Source of the DNA: Streptomyces sp. NBC_01198
GTDB taxonomy: Bacteria > Actinomycetota > Actinomycetes > Streptomycetales > Streptomycetaceae
NCBI RefSeq assembly: GCF_036010485.1
Contig: NZ_CP108568.1
Location: forward strand, 930,001 to 994,000
Reading direction: 5' to 3'
DNA length: 64,000 nucleotides
Part shown: positions 26,967 through 35,900 of the stretch, in pieces
Layout: every line of letters begins with the position of its first letter
Position numbering within the stretch: position 1 is the stretch's first letter
The notes under the pieces: generated by a model
What the model saw: only the letters and a program-made list of their open reading frames with translations
The model's database searches: none
What the model was told of the DNA's origin: nothing
Made by a program: the position numbers and the translations under genes

Positions 26967-27913
26967 CCGGCCTTCCTCACCGGGGACGACGGTCGCCGGG
27001 GACGGGCCTGTTTGACGCCTCTGTCGAGTTCGACCGTGTCGAGTCCGATTCGGGTGATCTTCTCGGTGCCGTCGAGGATGGCGTCCAGGGCCGCCTCGCG
27101 GACCAGGTGGGACAGGCTCCCGATCATGCCCGCGGTGCGCTCGTGGAGGTAGGCGCTCAGCTTCAGCAGGGTGTCCGGACGGTGAGCGTGCAGCCGAAGG
27201 GCGCCCTCCAGCGTGGACACCAGCGATTGCCATGCCTCTTTGTCCCTGTTGGTTCTGTGGGGGAACGGCCTGGTGGTGATCTCGGTGTAACGACTGGCGA
27301 TCTGCCCGCCGCGACGTCCCGTGAACAGCCCGGTGCCCTCGACGTCCACGCCGGCCAGGATGAACGTCGCCGGGATGCGCTCGGACAGGTACTTGATCTG
27401 GTCGGAGGCTTCCGCTCCGACCTTGGTACGGATGTCGAGATTGTGCAGCTCGTCGATCAGCACGAGGCGGCAGCCTCTGCTGCAGAGCAGGTCACAGACC
27501 CGGTTGGTGATCTCCACTTGGCTGAAGCGGCTGGGCAGCGGCAGGCCGATGAAGCGGGCCAGCTCAACCGCCAGCATCTTGGGCGTCGCCGCCGGAGGGA
27601 CGGTGACATAGACGACGGGCAGCGCCTGGCGGGCGACCTCGCCGCGGCGCCGGGCGAGGAGTTCGTAGTTCTTGCCGAGCTGGGTGATTGCTGTCGTCTT
27701 CCCCGTACCCGCGGCTCCGGTGACGATCAGTCCGCGGCGGGCCGACTGCTGGTGGCGGTTGAGCAGGATCCGCTTGCGCCCGATGGTGGTGACGTGCTGG
27801 ATCGTGGGAGTTCGGACGATGACCAGCCGCGCGTGGTACTCCTCGCGTTCCCGCTCGCGTGCGGCCCGCTGGGCCGGGTCCAGACGTTGGAGCGCGGCCG
27901 GCGGCAGTGCCCG
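26963..27913 (-). pseudogene. tniB: TniB-like AAA+ ATPase lacking its N-terminus
   Basis: The frame opens directly after the TnsA stop (27914-27916) and reads RAAREREREEYHARLVIVRT, Walker A GLIVTGAAGTGKT, YVTVPPAATPKMLAVELARF, Walker B LVLIDELHNLDI, and the usual C-terminal helices. Compared with module 1, about 60 N-terminal residues are gone and no ATG, GTG or TTG precedes the conserved part; the first plausible start is an ATG at 27577 inside the ATPase domain or a CTG near 27905. Both nucleotide-binding motifs are intact. Readthrough of a single TGA would fuse it to TnsA. Confidence 0.7.
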
Positions 27914-28714
27914 TCACCGCCCCGGCTCCCGTGCCATCACCACGGTGCGATCGCTCAACCGACGGGTCAGATCCGCCCGCAACACTCCGCACCACAGCAG
28001 GTGAAAGACCACCGGCAGCACCTCGATGGGATCACCCACCGTCGCCGCCTGCGCCAGCAGCGGCGCGGGGACCGCGAAGGCCGAGCAGACCGCCGCCATC
28101 ACTCCCTCCGACACCGCGAAGCGGGGATGGAGGGAGCCCGCCAGCCAGCGCAGATTCGCCGCCCTCACAGGCTCGATCTCGCCGACGACGCGGTAGGCCC
28201 CTCCCATCGCCTCACATGCCTCCCGCATGCACGTGAACGACTCCGCCGCCCTCGCATCGATCCGGTCCGCCGGACGGCAGTCGACCACCAACCCCGTTCC
28301 GTCCACGACCCGCGCGAAGTAGTCCGGAGCATGCGAACGGCTGCGGCCCGTCTGCCTGTCCCTCCAGCTCAGCCAGAACGGCTGGGAGGACAGACCCTTC
28401 ACCAGCGGATCGAAGTCCAAGAGCATCGCGTGGTCCCGCTCCAGCCAGGACTCGAACCCCACATGCCGGCCTGTGGTCGCCGCCCAGTACAGACCTGGGA
28501 AATGGCGCTGCCCACGGTAGGACGGAAAGTCCCGCACCGGCGCTGCATCCTCGAACGCGACCTCCCCGACCTCGGCCAGGAGCCGACGCCCCTCTTCACC
28601 GTCGGCAGTCACCCACGCGATCTCGTACCCCGCCATGTCGGCGTACACGGAAACGTGCTCAGCCCCGTGCCCCCTGTCCGACACCGCCGCTGGCCTCGCG
28701 TGGACCCCACTCAT
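27914..28714 (-). CDS. tnsA: TnsA-like transposase endonuclease subunit, module 2
   Basis: A 266-residue protein with the same architecture as the TnsA at 24569: Glu in VGFESWLERDHAMLLDFDP, Asp in SRSHAPDYFARV, then GLVVDCRPADR. The ending VVFHLLWCGVLRADLTRRL matches the module 1 protein almost to its last residue, so it is essentially complete. With no TnsB beside it, it cannot carry out cut-and-paste transposition unless TnsB acts in trans. Confidence 0.8.
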   Translation of the reverse strand: MSGVHARPAAVSDRGHGAEHVSVYADMAGYEIAWVTADGEEGRRLLAEVGEVAFEDAAPVRDFPSYRGQRHFPGLYWAATTGRHVGFESWLERDHAMLLDFDPLVKGLSSQPFWLSWRDRQTGRSRSHAPDYFARVVDGTGLVVDCRPADRIDARAAESFTCMREACEAMGGAYRVVGEIEPVRAANLRWLAGSLHPRFAVSEGVMAAVCSAFAVPAPLLAQAATVGDPIEVLPVVFHLLWCGVLRADLTRRLSDRTVVMAREPGR

Positions 28715-28885
28715 GGGACGACCATGCCGGGTTCCCTGACACAGACCAGATCAGATGAGACCCAAACCGCCCCGTAGGAGGAAAATCGTCCTCCCGCTGC
28801 ACGGCCCACCGGGAACGGCCCGGGTGCGGCGGGGCGGAGTGTTCCACACGTGGAATCGAACGGGAAATCGAACTAGATTCGGCGG

Positions 28886-29443
28886 GTGAGCGACGACGAC
28901 CAGGTGCAGCCCGCGCGGCGGGCTGCTCCGCCGCGGGCTGACGGGCCGCTGGTCGTCGTCACCCTCCCGGACGGGCAGCACCTGTTCGCCGTGGTGACGT
29001 CCCGGCGGAAGGAGCCCGACGGCACGTGGTGGTACGACCTCCAGATCCACCTGCCGAGCCAGGGCAGTGAGCGCGGCCGGCTCCTGGTCCTCCCGGCAAC
29101 CGTCGACTTCCGCGCACCGGCCGCCCTCTGCGAGCCGATCGACGGGCAGCCGTACGACCAGGTGCCCACCGAGCGGTACGGCGTCACCCCCGCATGGAAG
29201 GTCGAAGAGCCGGTGTACGTCGGAGCCCAGCAGGGCCCCGCCCGCGTCGTGCACCGCGGCGACTGCCGCGCCGTCCGCGACCCCGCTCGGCCCGCCACGA
29301 CCGAGCACGCCCGCGCCGTACTCGGGCGCGAGGACGCCGCCCCGTGCCCGACGTGCCGACCCGACCGGCCGCTGCGCACCGGATTCACTGCCCTGGGCTC
29401 GACCGTCCCCGCCCCTGTCGAGCATGACCGCCCGGCGGGCTGA
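28886..29443 (+). CDS. DUF6233-family protein
   Basis: A 185-residue protein. After a charged N-terminus (MSDDDQVQPARRAAPPRADG) come a small beta domain (VVVTLPDGQHLFAVVTSRR, WWYDLQIHLP) and a C-terminal block PARVVHRGDCRAVRDPA with APCPTCRPD, giving one Cys plus a Cys-x2-Cys pair. This layout, ending in a short Cys block after an HRGxC motif, is that of the streptomycete DUF6233 family, whose role is unknown. GTG at 28886 is the likely start. Confidence 0.7.
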   Translation: MSDDDQVQPARRAAPPRADGPLVVVTLPDGQHLFAVVTSRRKEPDGTWWYDLQIHLPSQGSERGRLLVLPATVDFRAPAALCEPIDGQPYDQVPTERYGVTPAWKVEEPVYVGAQQGPARVVHRGDCRAVRDPARPATTEHARAVLGREDAAPCPTCRPDRPLRTGFTALGSTVPAPVEHDRPAG

Positions 29444-29507
29444 CCAACCCGCGGGCTGACCAAGCGGAGACATGGCGCAGCGACATCAACCGTCGCCCAA
29501 GTGCCCT

Positions 29508-30302
29508 TCAGCCCGGGAGGATCCCGCTGATCGACGTGGCGGGAGCAACGGCTTGAGCGGTGGGCACGGCCACCGTCACCGGGTGTCCGATGCCGGACAG
29601 GGTCATCGTGACGGTCACGCTCGTTTCCCCCTGGTTGAAAGAAGTACGGGTCCGGACGACGCGGCCGGCCGGATCGACCCAGACGTCCGCGTCCGCCCCT
29701 CCGAGGTCGTTGCTCATCGCGGCCACCTGCTGTCGTATGGTCAGCGCCATTCGCAGTGTCAGCGGGGCCTGGCCGAGGTTGCCGGAGTAGTGCGTCGTGG
29801 AGACGCCGCCGATGCTGGCCGCGGCTCCCTTCGACACCTGGTCGATCGCGGAGATCTGCTGGAGTACGAACTCCGGGTCGTTGAGCGGCGCGCGCAGCAG
29901 GTAGTGGGCCTGCGCCTCGCTGCGAACGGTCTTGGCCCACTTCTGGCCCAGGTTCGACAAGCCCCGCAGGTAGATGGTGGGACCGTCGAACACCTCGTCC
30001 ATGTGGTCGATGGCTCCACCGGGCAGGCGCACGATGAGGGCGCCCTTGTCCGCGGCCATGTCGAAGCTGCCGGCGACGGTGAGGGTATAGGTGGAACCAT
30101 TGCCGGTGATCACGATGGTCTCGTTGACCTGCTCGCTGGTGTTCCTGCTCGCGGCAACCGCAGAGCGGACAGCGTCCTTGTAGTCGACCGGCGTCGGGGG
30201 CGCTGTTGCCTCAGGCGGCAGGGCGTCGTGCGACCCGCCCGCGCACCCCGCACATCCGGCCAGCAATGCAAAGGCACCCAAAAGACGATAAAAGCGTCGC
30301 AC
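29508..30302 (-). CDS. LppX/LprG-like lipoprotein
   Basis: A 264-residue lipoprotein. GTG at 30302, after GGGGGGAA, starts a signal VRRFYRLLGAFALLAGCAGC, with a lipobox LLAGC or LAGC-type site near residue 17. The mature part reads like the LolA/LprG fold: DAVRSAVAASRNTSEQVNET, SFDMAADKGALIVRLPGG, GPTIYLRGL, GQKWAKTV, TLRMALTIRQQVAAM, DADVWVDPAGRVVRTRTSF. These proteins bind lipids or act as outer-face chaperones. A longer upstream frame lacks coding character. Confidence 0.75.
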   Translation of the reverse strand: MRRFYRLLGAFALLAGCAGCAGGSHDALPPEATAPPTPVDYKDAVRSAVAASRNTSEQVNETIVITGNGSTYTLTVAGSFDMAADKGALIVRLPGGAIDHMDEVFDGPTIYLRGLSNLGQKWAKTVRSEAQAHYLLRAPLNDPEFVLQQISAIDQVSKGAAASIGGVSTTHYSGNLGQAPLTLRMALTIRQQVAAMSNDLGGADADVWVDPAGRVVRTRTSFNQGETSVTVTMTLSGIGHPVTVAVPTAQAVAPATSISGILPG

Positions 30303-30591
30303 GAGATGATTCCCCCCAGGGATGAACTGCGCCCCATGGCAGCGGTGCAGGATAGCCGCGGCCACCCGGCACATGCCAACCGCGTTGTTCGCACCTGTCA
30401 GCGGTCTTCGTCGGCTGACGCCCGGTGCACGCGGAAGCCGCCATGCACCCGTCCGGCCCCGGCCGGCGACCGGTCGCATGACCCCCGGCCGTTGCGGAGC
30501 GGACGAGTGCCGTGATCTTCTGGTGCGGCTCCCCCGCGCCGACGGGTCCAACTCCTGCTGGACCGGGGGGCGTTCGCGCCGAGGAGGCCAC

Positions 30592-31908
30592 ATGAAAGTG
30601 TCCAGGGTCCGTGTGCTGCTCAGCCTGATACCGGTGGCCGCCTTGCTGGCCGCGCTGTCGGCCGGCACGCCTGCCTACGCCAGCTCGGTGGCCAACCCGG
30701 GGCCTCTGGCCGACCGGACGTCCTACTCGGCCGAAATGGCGAAGCTGAAACTCACGGAACACCAGGTGTCCCCCGCCACGATCAGCGCCCTCGACGGGCA
30801 GATGCCGAACGTCGGGGTGGACACGGTCCTCAAGAGCGCCAACCACTCGATGCGCGACCGGGCCGACTGCCAGGGCTCCGAACTGGCGGCCCTGCCCGTC
30901 AAGCCGACCGCAGGCGCGGCCTACTGCTGGGATACCGGCGACTCGGTCAGCCAGGACTGGGTGCCGCAGGGACTGACGTCGTCGGGTGACGCCGACGACG
31001 ACGGCATGTGGGGCACGAACAAGCTGATCCTCTCGGGCTGGACCGAGAGCAGCACCTCCGCCCGGGTGGCCTTCATCGACGCCAGCGACCCGGCCCACCT
31101 CAAGTACCGCTGGGTGCTTCTGGTCATCCCCACCGACGGCGGCAACAACTTCGCCAGATTCGGCTCGCATGTGGGCGGCATGGTCTGGTTCGGTGACAAC
31201 CTCATCGTCACGGGTCGTGCGGGAGACGGCAGCAACAACGCGCTGTACGTCTTCTCGATGAAGCACATACTGCAGGCGCAGGTGAACAGCACTGCGGTCG
31301 GCAAGGTGAGCGGCGGCTTCTCCGCCGACGGCTACCAGTACGTGATGCCGGCCGTCGGCTCCTACAGCCAGCCGGGCGCCTGCACGATGGCGAACGACAC
31401 CGCAATTCCCTGCTTCGCCTCCGTCTCCCTCGACCGCACCACCACGCCGTTCAGCATCGTGGCGAACGAGTGGTTCTCCTCCAGCGGCGGGCCGGCCGCC
31501 CGGATCTTCCGCTACGAACTCGCCGCGCCAGGCGGAGGCATGCCACTCGAAGACAGCGGTACGGGGACCGTGAACGCCGGCCAACTGCTGAAGTCCAGCG
31601 CCGTGGGACTCCAGTCGGTCCTGGCGCACGCAGGCACCTACTACGGTGCGGACGCCCGCGGCGGTGTCGGGCAGTCCGGCGTCATGTGGCGGATGAGGAC
31701 CAGCGGCGGCACCACCTCGGACACCTGTGGCAGCGGGGACACGGACAACGCCTGCTGGGCGCAGCACAGCGAGGGCATCTCGCTGTGGTGGAGCACGCAG
31801 GAGGTCTGGTCGCAGACCGAGTGGGCGGCCGACGGCAGCGGCGACCCGCACGGCACACCGGTGGTCCCGCAACGCGTGCTGTTCTCGGTCCCGTTGAGCA
31901 GTATGTGA
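30592..31908 (+). CDS. large secreted protein of unknown function
   Basis: A 438-residue exported protein. AGGAGG precedes ATG at 30592; the Sec signal MKVSRVRVLLSLIPVAALLA is cleaved near AYA-SS. The mature protein has several Cys (RADCQG, AAYCWD, GACTMA, IPCFAS, SDTCGS, NACWAQ) and stretches like QDWVPQGLTSSGDADDDGMW, ARVAFIDASDP, HVGGMVWFGDNLIVTGR and ALYVFSMKHI. These suggest a disulphide-bonded beta-propeller, with the QGLT and HVGG turns seen in esterase-like secreted propellers. I cannot name it with certainty. Confidence 0.75.
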   Translation: MKVSRVRVLLSLIPVAALLAALSAGTPAYASSVANPGPLADRTSYSAEMAKLKLTEHQVSPATISALDGQMPNVGVDTVLKSANHSMRDRADCQGSELAALPVKPTAGAAYCWDTGDSVSQDWVPQGLTSSGDADDDGMWGTNKLILSGWTESSTSARVAFIDASDPAHLKYRWVLLVIPTDGGNNFARFGSHVGGMVWFGDNLIVTGRAGDGSNNALYVFSMKHILQAQVNSTAVGKVSGGFSADGYQYVMPAVGSYSQPGACTMANDTAIPCFASVSLDRTTTPFSIVANEWFSSSGGPAARIFRYELAAPGGGMPLEDSGTGTVNAGQLLKSSAVGLQSVLAHAGTYYGADARGGVGQSGVMWRMRTSGGTTSDTCGSGDTDNACWAQHSEGISLWWSTQEVWSQTEWAADGSGDPHGTPVVPQRVLFSVPLSSM

Positions 31909-31965
31909 GACAGGGCGGCGAAGGAGCTGGGCGGCACTGGCCCTGGGCGGCGAGCGTGGGTGGGG

Positions 31966-32571
31966 TCAGCCGTATGCGCGGATGATCTGGCCGGTGCCGT
32001 CGCCTTCGACGCACTGCAGATACCGGTCGACGAGGTGGTCCATCGGCACGGGCGCCATGCCGGGGAAATGATCGGTGAAGGCGGCGACGGAGTCGCCGAC
32101 CATGGTCGGGCTGACCACGTTGACCCGCATGTCTCTGGGCACTTCGATCGCGGCGGACAGGACGAAGCTGTGCAGCGCGCCGCTGATGACGCCGCCGCCG
32201 GTGACATGCGGCCACGCCTGGTCCGCGAAGATCCCGGAGGTCAGGGTGAAGGACGCGCCGTCGGCGCAGTGGTGCTGGCCGGTCAGCACCAGATCGACCT
32301 GCCCGAGGAACTTGGCCCGCATGTTCTCCAGCAGTGCGTCCGACGTCAGGGTGCTGAACTCGTCGAGCGCGCCGTGCGCCGCGACGCACACGACACCGTC
32401 GACCGCCGCGGCCTCGGCGTACATGGCCTCGATGGACGCGTGCGAGGCCAGGTCGACCCGGACATCGCCCGAGGTGCGGCCCGCCACGACGACGTCATGG
32501 CCGTGGGACCGCAGCGCTGGCACCAGCCGTCGGCCGATGGTGCCGGCGCCGCCGACAACGATGATCTTCAC
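31966..32571 (-). CDS. short-chain dehydrogenase (NAD(P)-binding, atypical)
   Basis: A 201-residue Rossmann protein starting at GTG 32571: VKIIVVGGAGTIGRRLVPAL gives the cofactor loop GGAGTIG. It is shorter than classical SDRs (about 250) and resembles the CsgA/YbjT-like short SDRs of actinobacteria (DGVVCVAAHGALDEFSTLT, VNVVSPTMVGDS). No clear YxxxK was found; the corresponding region reads SGALHSFVLSAA. It overlaps the upstream regulator gene by 4 bases, so the two form an operon in which the regulator comes first. Confidence 0.75.
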   Translation of the reverse strand: MKIIVVGGAGTIGRRLVPALRSHGHDVVVAGRTSGDVRVDLASHASIEAMYAEAAAVDGVVCVAAHGALDEFSTLTSDALLENMRAKFLGQVDLVLTGQHHCADGASFTLTSGIFADQAWPHVTGGGVISGALHSFVLSAAIEVPRDMRVNVVSPTMVGDSVAAFTDHFPGMAPVPMDHLVDRYLQCVEGDGTGQIIRAYG

Positions 32572-33458
32572 GGGGTCTTCTCCTCGTCGGATGTGGTTCC
32601 CGGCGCGAGGCGCCGGTCCAGGCTCTGTGCCAGCAGGGCGAGCGCGTCGGCGTCCGGTGTCCCGGCACGCGCGTGGAACAGCCCGAGGTGCTGGTCGTCG
32701 TCGGGCAGACCGACAGTCTCGTTGGCCAGGGTCATCCGCCCGACGACCGGGTGGTCGAGTGCGCGCACGGCGTACGAGCAGGTGCGGACCGGTCGCCGCG
32801 CCCACATCCGAGCGAACTCCGGGCTGTCGACCGCGAGCCGGCCGACGAGGCGTTCGAGCTCGGCGTCGCCCGGGTGCCGCGCGGCCGCCTGGTGCATGAC
32901 GGCCACGGTGGCATGGGCCTTGGCGTGCCAGTCGCGGTACAGCGCCCGGTGGTGCGGGTCGAGGAACAGCATGCGGGCGATGTTCGGACGGATCCGCGAC
33001 TGCGGGGCGTCGAAGGCGATGTGGCCGGCCAACAGCGCGTGACCGAGCGGGTTCCAGCACAGGACGTCTGCCCGGTGGTCGATGACGATCGCCGGCACCC
33101 CGGGCATGGCGGCCAGGAGCTCCCCCACTGCGGGCCTGAGCGTGGATCTGCGGGCACGCGGACGGGTCGGGCGGCGCGGGGAGGCGAGCGTTCGCAGGTG
33201 CTCGTGCTCGGCCCGGTCGAGCCGCAGCGCGGCGGCCAGCGCGTCGATGACGGCGCCCGACGCACCGGTGCTGACGCCCTGCTCGAGCCGGGTGTAGTAG
33301 CCGACGCTGACACCGGCCAGCTCGGCCAGTTCCTCCCGGCGCAGCCCGGGGACCCGCCGGTGGGTGGCGCCAGCCCCGATGCCCGCGGCGGCCGGGGTCA
33401 GGCGCTCACGCCGGCTGCGCAGGAATCCGCCGAGATCGTTCGCTCCTGTGCTGGTCAC
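32568..33458 (-). CDS. helix-turn-helix regulator with MmyB-like ligand-binding domain
   Basis: A 296-residue protein with an XRE-type N-terminal domain (LGGFLRSRRERLTPAAAGIG, RRVPGLRREELAELAGVSVG, YYTRLEQG). A MmyB-like C-terminal domain follows (PAIVIDHRADVLCWNPLGHA, NIARMLFLDPHHRALYRDW, FARMWARRPVR, LANETVGLPDDDQHLGLFHA). In these proteins the PAS-like domain binds a lipid or small ligand and they often control a neighbouring SDR. GTG at 33458 is chosen as the start of the conserved domain. The 3' end overlaps the SDR gene. Confidence 0.85.
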   Translation of the reverse strand: MTSTGANDLGGFLRSRRERLTPAAAGIGAGATHRRVPGLRREELAELAGVSVGYYTRLEQGVSTGASGAVIDALAAALRLDRAEHEHLRTLASPRRPTRPRARRSTLRPAVGELLAAMPGVPAIVIDHRADVLCWNPLGHALLAGHIAFDAPQSRIRPNIARMLFLDPHHRALYRDWHAKAHATVAVMHQAAARHPGDAELERLVGRLAVDSPEFARMWARRPVRTCSYAVRALDHPVVGRMTLANETVGLPDDDQHLGLFHARAGTPDADALALLAQSLDRRLAPGTTSDEEKTP

Positions 33459-33729
33459 CCGCCCATCGTGGCGCAGCGCGCCGCCCCGTGCCTGCCCCGA
33501 ACAGGGATACCTTCGCCGCCCCGTCGGGGGCTGTGCCACTCGGCAGGCGGGTACGGCGGCAGTACCGCGCCCGCCGCCCCGCGCTCAACAGCCGTTCCGG
33601 TCACGGCACCCGGCCGACGCCCGCGCCACGGGTCAGCAAGTGCTCGGGGCGACCTTCGGCATCGATCCAGGCAGCGTCGCCGGACTCCTCGACGACATCG
33701 CGGGGCGCGAGCTGGAGGTTCGCCCACGG

Positions 33730-34560
33730 TCAGGCAGCGTCGATGGTGTCGAGCAGCGCCTGCGCCTCCTCCGTACGTCGGTGGGCCGGGCCGAAGGCGG
33801 CCAGGCAGGCGTCGTACGCGGTGGCAGCCTGCAGGCGAGCCTCACCTGTGCGGCCCAGCCCCAGAAGGGCCGTGGCGACCGCCAGTTCGACGGCGCCGGT
33901 CTCCGGGCGGTGCTCCTCCTCGGGCAGGCCGCGCCTCAGCGCCCCGGCCCGCTCCGCCTCGGCGAGAGCGTCCTCGTGCCGGGCCTGGCCGTTGAGGCTG
34001 CGGGCCAGGCCGAGCCGCAGGACGAGGCCGAGCCGGTCAGGTTCGCGCTGCGCGGACAGCGCCTCGCGGGCCGCCTTCTCGGCTTCCACATGATGGCCCT
34101 GCCCGTTGAGAGCGAAGATCAGCCCATTGCGGGCGGCGTCCGCCACCAACGCCATCTCGGGCCCGGCACCCCGGGTCGCAGCCAGCACAACGGCCGCACA
34201 CTCCCGCTCGCATTCCTCGTGCCGCCCGAGCGAGGCCGTCGACTGCGCACGGTCGGAGCGCAGTTTCAGGGTCTGCGGGCCTTCGGCGCCGAACACCCTG
34301 GCGAAGTCGGGCAACACGGCGTCGTAGGCGGCGACCGCCTCAGCGTGCCGGCCCTGCGCGCCCATCGCCATCGCGGCGACGCTCAACGCCATGGGCACGT
34401 GCGGATCCCCGGGCCGCCAGGACCGGGCCGCGGCGACGTCGCGGGCCGCGGACTCCGCGGCGGCGTACCGCCCGGCCACGTACAGAGCGACAGCCTCATC
34501 CAGCGGCGACCTCGGCACCAACCGGGCCCCGCCTCGTGCCCGCGGTCGGAAAATCCTCAT
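33730..34560 (-). CDS. tetratricopeptide repeat protein
   Basis: A 276-residue soluble protein made of TPR-like helical pairs, for example LYVAGRYAAAESAARDVAAA, MGAQGRHAEAVAAYDAVLPD, STASLGRHEECERECAAVVL, ALNGQGHHVEAEKAAREALS and SLNGQARHEDALAEAERAGA. The spacing is about 35-40 residues, as in the NB-ARC/TPR proteins common in Streptomyces, but here there is no ATPase domain. It probably mediates protein-protein contacts. ATG at 34560 opens MRIFRPRARGGARL. Confidence 0.75.
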   Translation of the reverse strand: MRIFRPRARGGARLVPRSPLDEAVALYVAGRYAAAESAARDVAAARSWRPGDPHVPMALSVAAMAMGAQGRHAEAVAAYDAVLPDFARVFGAEGPQTLKLRSDRAQSTASLGRHEECERECAAVVLAATRGAGPEMALVADAARNGLIFALNGQGHHVEAEKAAREALSAQREPDRLGLVLRLGLARSLNGQARHEDALAEAERAGALRRGLPEEEHRPETGAVELAVATALLGLGRTGEARLQAATAYDACLAAFGPAHRRTEEAQALLDTIDAA

Positions 34561-35070
34561 GCCCGGAGCATACGGACCCCGCGCACACCGTTTGCCAGAC
34601 GGGCACGAGGGCCGGCCGGCCGGGAAGGTTTCGCGCGCCCTATCCCGGCCAGGAGAAAGAACTACGACCTCACGGTACGAGCGACAGTGGCGCGCCAACG
34701 CCCGCGGTGCTCGCGAAAGGCGCGTCGGAGAGAAGATGCAGCATGACGAGCAGGAAGGGCCGAACCGCGGACGCTGCGGCAGGGCAGAGCATAAGCCGCG
34801 TCACCCGGGCACCTCACGAACCGGCCGGCAGGCCACGCGTCTGCCTGCCCGCGCGGGCCACGGGCGAGGGGTGGCGCTACCCCGAGGGGGACGACTCCGC
34901 CATCGTCCGCGGCGAGGACTGATCTCCGGCATCTGCCCGCTGCCGGGCCCGCCAGCCGGTACCGCCACACCGTCACCGACCGTCGCCGCCGCCGCCGGAG
35001 GACCATCCCAGGTGATCTGACGAACGTGGCTCACCGGCGCAGACCCCGGCGCTTCCCGGCACGCGTCGCG
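34561..35070. other. 510-base gene-poor stretch
   Basis: Only the small frame at 34743-34922 has a plausible start. No RNA gene, repeat or hairpin stood out. Confidence 0.35.
34743..34922 (+). CDS. possible small protein of unknown function
   Basis: ATG at 34743 follows GGAGAG at 34728 and opens a 59-residue frame beginning MTSRKGRTADAAAGQSISRV and ending EGWRYPEGDDSAIVRGED. The acidic end differs from shadow frames of the region. There is no recognised domain and no partner gene in phase, so this is a tentative call. Confidence 0.3.
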   Translation: MTSRKGRTADAAAGQSISRVTRAPHEPAGRPRVCLPARATGEGWRYPEGDDSAIVRGED

Positions 35071-35739
35071 TCAGACAAGGAGCCGCCACCGGCCTTCGGA
35101 GACAACGTCCACCGTGTCGTCCCTGACGCGAACGGCCGTCTCGTCGTCGATGAAGTAGACCGGAAAGTCCGCCCGTTCGGCAATCTGATCGGCCCAGGCG
35201 TCGTCCCGCTCGGGGAAGTCCGGCGAGTACAGGTGTGGCTTCAGACACCAGTCGAAGAGGCCGAAGGGTGGCTCCAGAGTCGTCGTACCGAGCACGTGGA
35301 GGTCCGCGGCGTCCCCGATGACGTCGGCGGAGTGCTCGGTGAGGTTCCGGCTGAAGACCATCGATCCGGCGCTCACCCCCACATAGACCCGGCTCTCCAG
35401 CGCCTCAAGGAAGCCTTCTGCCAGGTTGTTGCCGGTGATGCTGCGCGCAAGGTGGTATTGGTTGCCGCCCTCGACGTAGATGACGTCGGCACGCAGCAGC
35501 CGGTCGAGCACGGTCCGCCGGGGCAGACCGTTCAGTTCCACGACGTCGAACTGCCGCCAGCCGAGGCCGTGCAGGCGGTTCATGTCCGTGACGAACCACC
35601 CGTGGTCCCCGGGCTCGGCGACGGACGCGGTGGGTACGAACGCGACGTTCGCCGACCCGAACGGCTTCCCCAGCATGTCCCGCAGCGCGTCCCGCAATGA
35701 CTCGTTGCGCAGGCCACTCGCCATCAGAAGAAGCTCCAT
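35071..35739 (-). CDS. peptidase E-like (S51 family, class I glutamine amidotransferase-like) protein
   Basis: A 222-residue protein. The nucleophile turn GVSAGSMVFS carries the S51-type Ser where glutaminases carry Cys. ADVIYVEGGNQYHLARSITG supplies the conserved EGGN(Q/T) loop and LFDWCLKPHLYSPDFPERD the downstream His region. Peptidase E cleaves N-terminal Asp dipeptides; relatives include cyanophycinase. ATG at 35739 gives the family start MELLLMASGL, although the ATG at 35724 has a better-spaced GGAG. Confidence 0.8.
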   Translation of the reverse strand: MELLLMASGLRNESLRDALRDMLGKPFGSANVAFVPTASVAEPGDHGWFVTDMNRLHGLGWRQFDVVELNGLPRRTVLDRLLRADVIYVEGGNQYHLARSITGNNLAEGFLEALESRVYVGVSAGSMVFSRNLTEHSADVIGDAADLHVLGTTTLEPPFGLFDWCLKPHLYSPDFPERDDAWADQIAERADFPVYFIDDETAVRVRDDTVDVVSEGRWRLLV

Positions 35740-35900
35740 TTGGCGAGCCAACCACGGCCGGCAGGCGCGCGCAAAGATCTTTCCGGCACGGCCAGGCGCC
35801 CGTGTCCCTGCCGACAACGTCATCCACGCCGGTGCGCCGGCACCGAGGTCGGCCGCACCGGTCCCGCTCGTCGCGGCGGTCGGCAGCTTCCGTGGGCCCG

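Larger units (their letters stand above)
26092..28760 (-). mobile_element. Tn7-like transposition module 2 (TnsA-TniB-TniQ, no TnsB)
   Basis: A second minus-strand operon with the same gene order as module 1 but without a DDE transposase. TnsA ends at a TGA and the TniB sequence follows immediately in the same frame. TniB overlaps TniQ as GTGA. The N-terminal 60 or so residues of TniB and the whole of TnsB are missing, so one deletion of about 2 kb between the TnsA stop and TniB explains the arrangement. Confidence 0.7.

Noticed and set aside
28715..28885. Right end of the Tn7-like element
   Set aside because: No reverse complement of the TGTGCCAT repeat was found here or near 25.3 and 26.1 kb, so no end is annotated.
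29472..30515. Long plus-strand frame opposite the lipoprotein gene
   Set aside because: Antisense shadow; the minus strand has a lipobox, a good ribosome site and a recognisable fold.
33600..33720. Plus-strand frame reading QQVLGATFGIDPGSVAGLLD
   Set aside because: Slight protein-like character, but no start, no family and it runs into antisense of the TPR gene; not enough to call a remnant.
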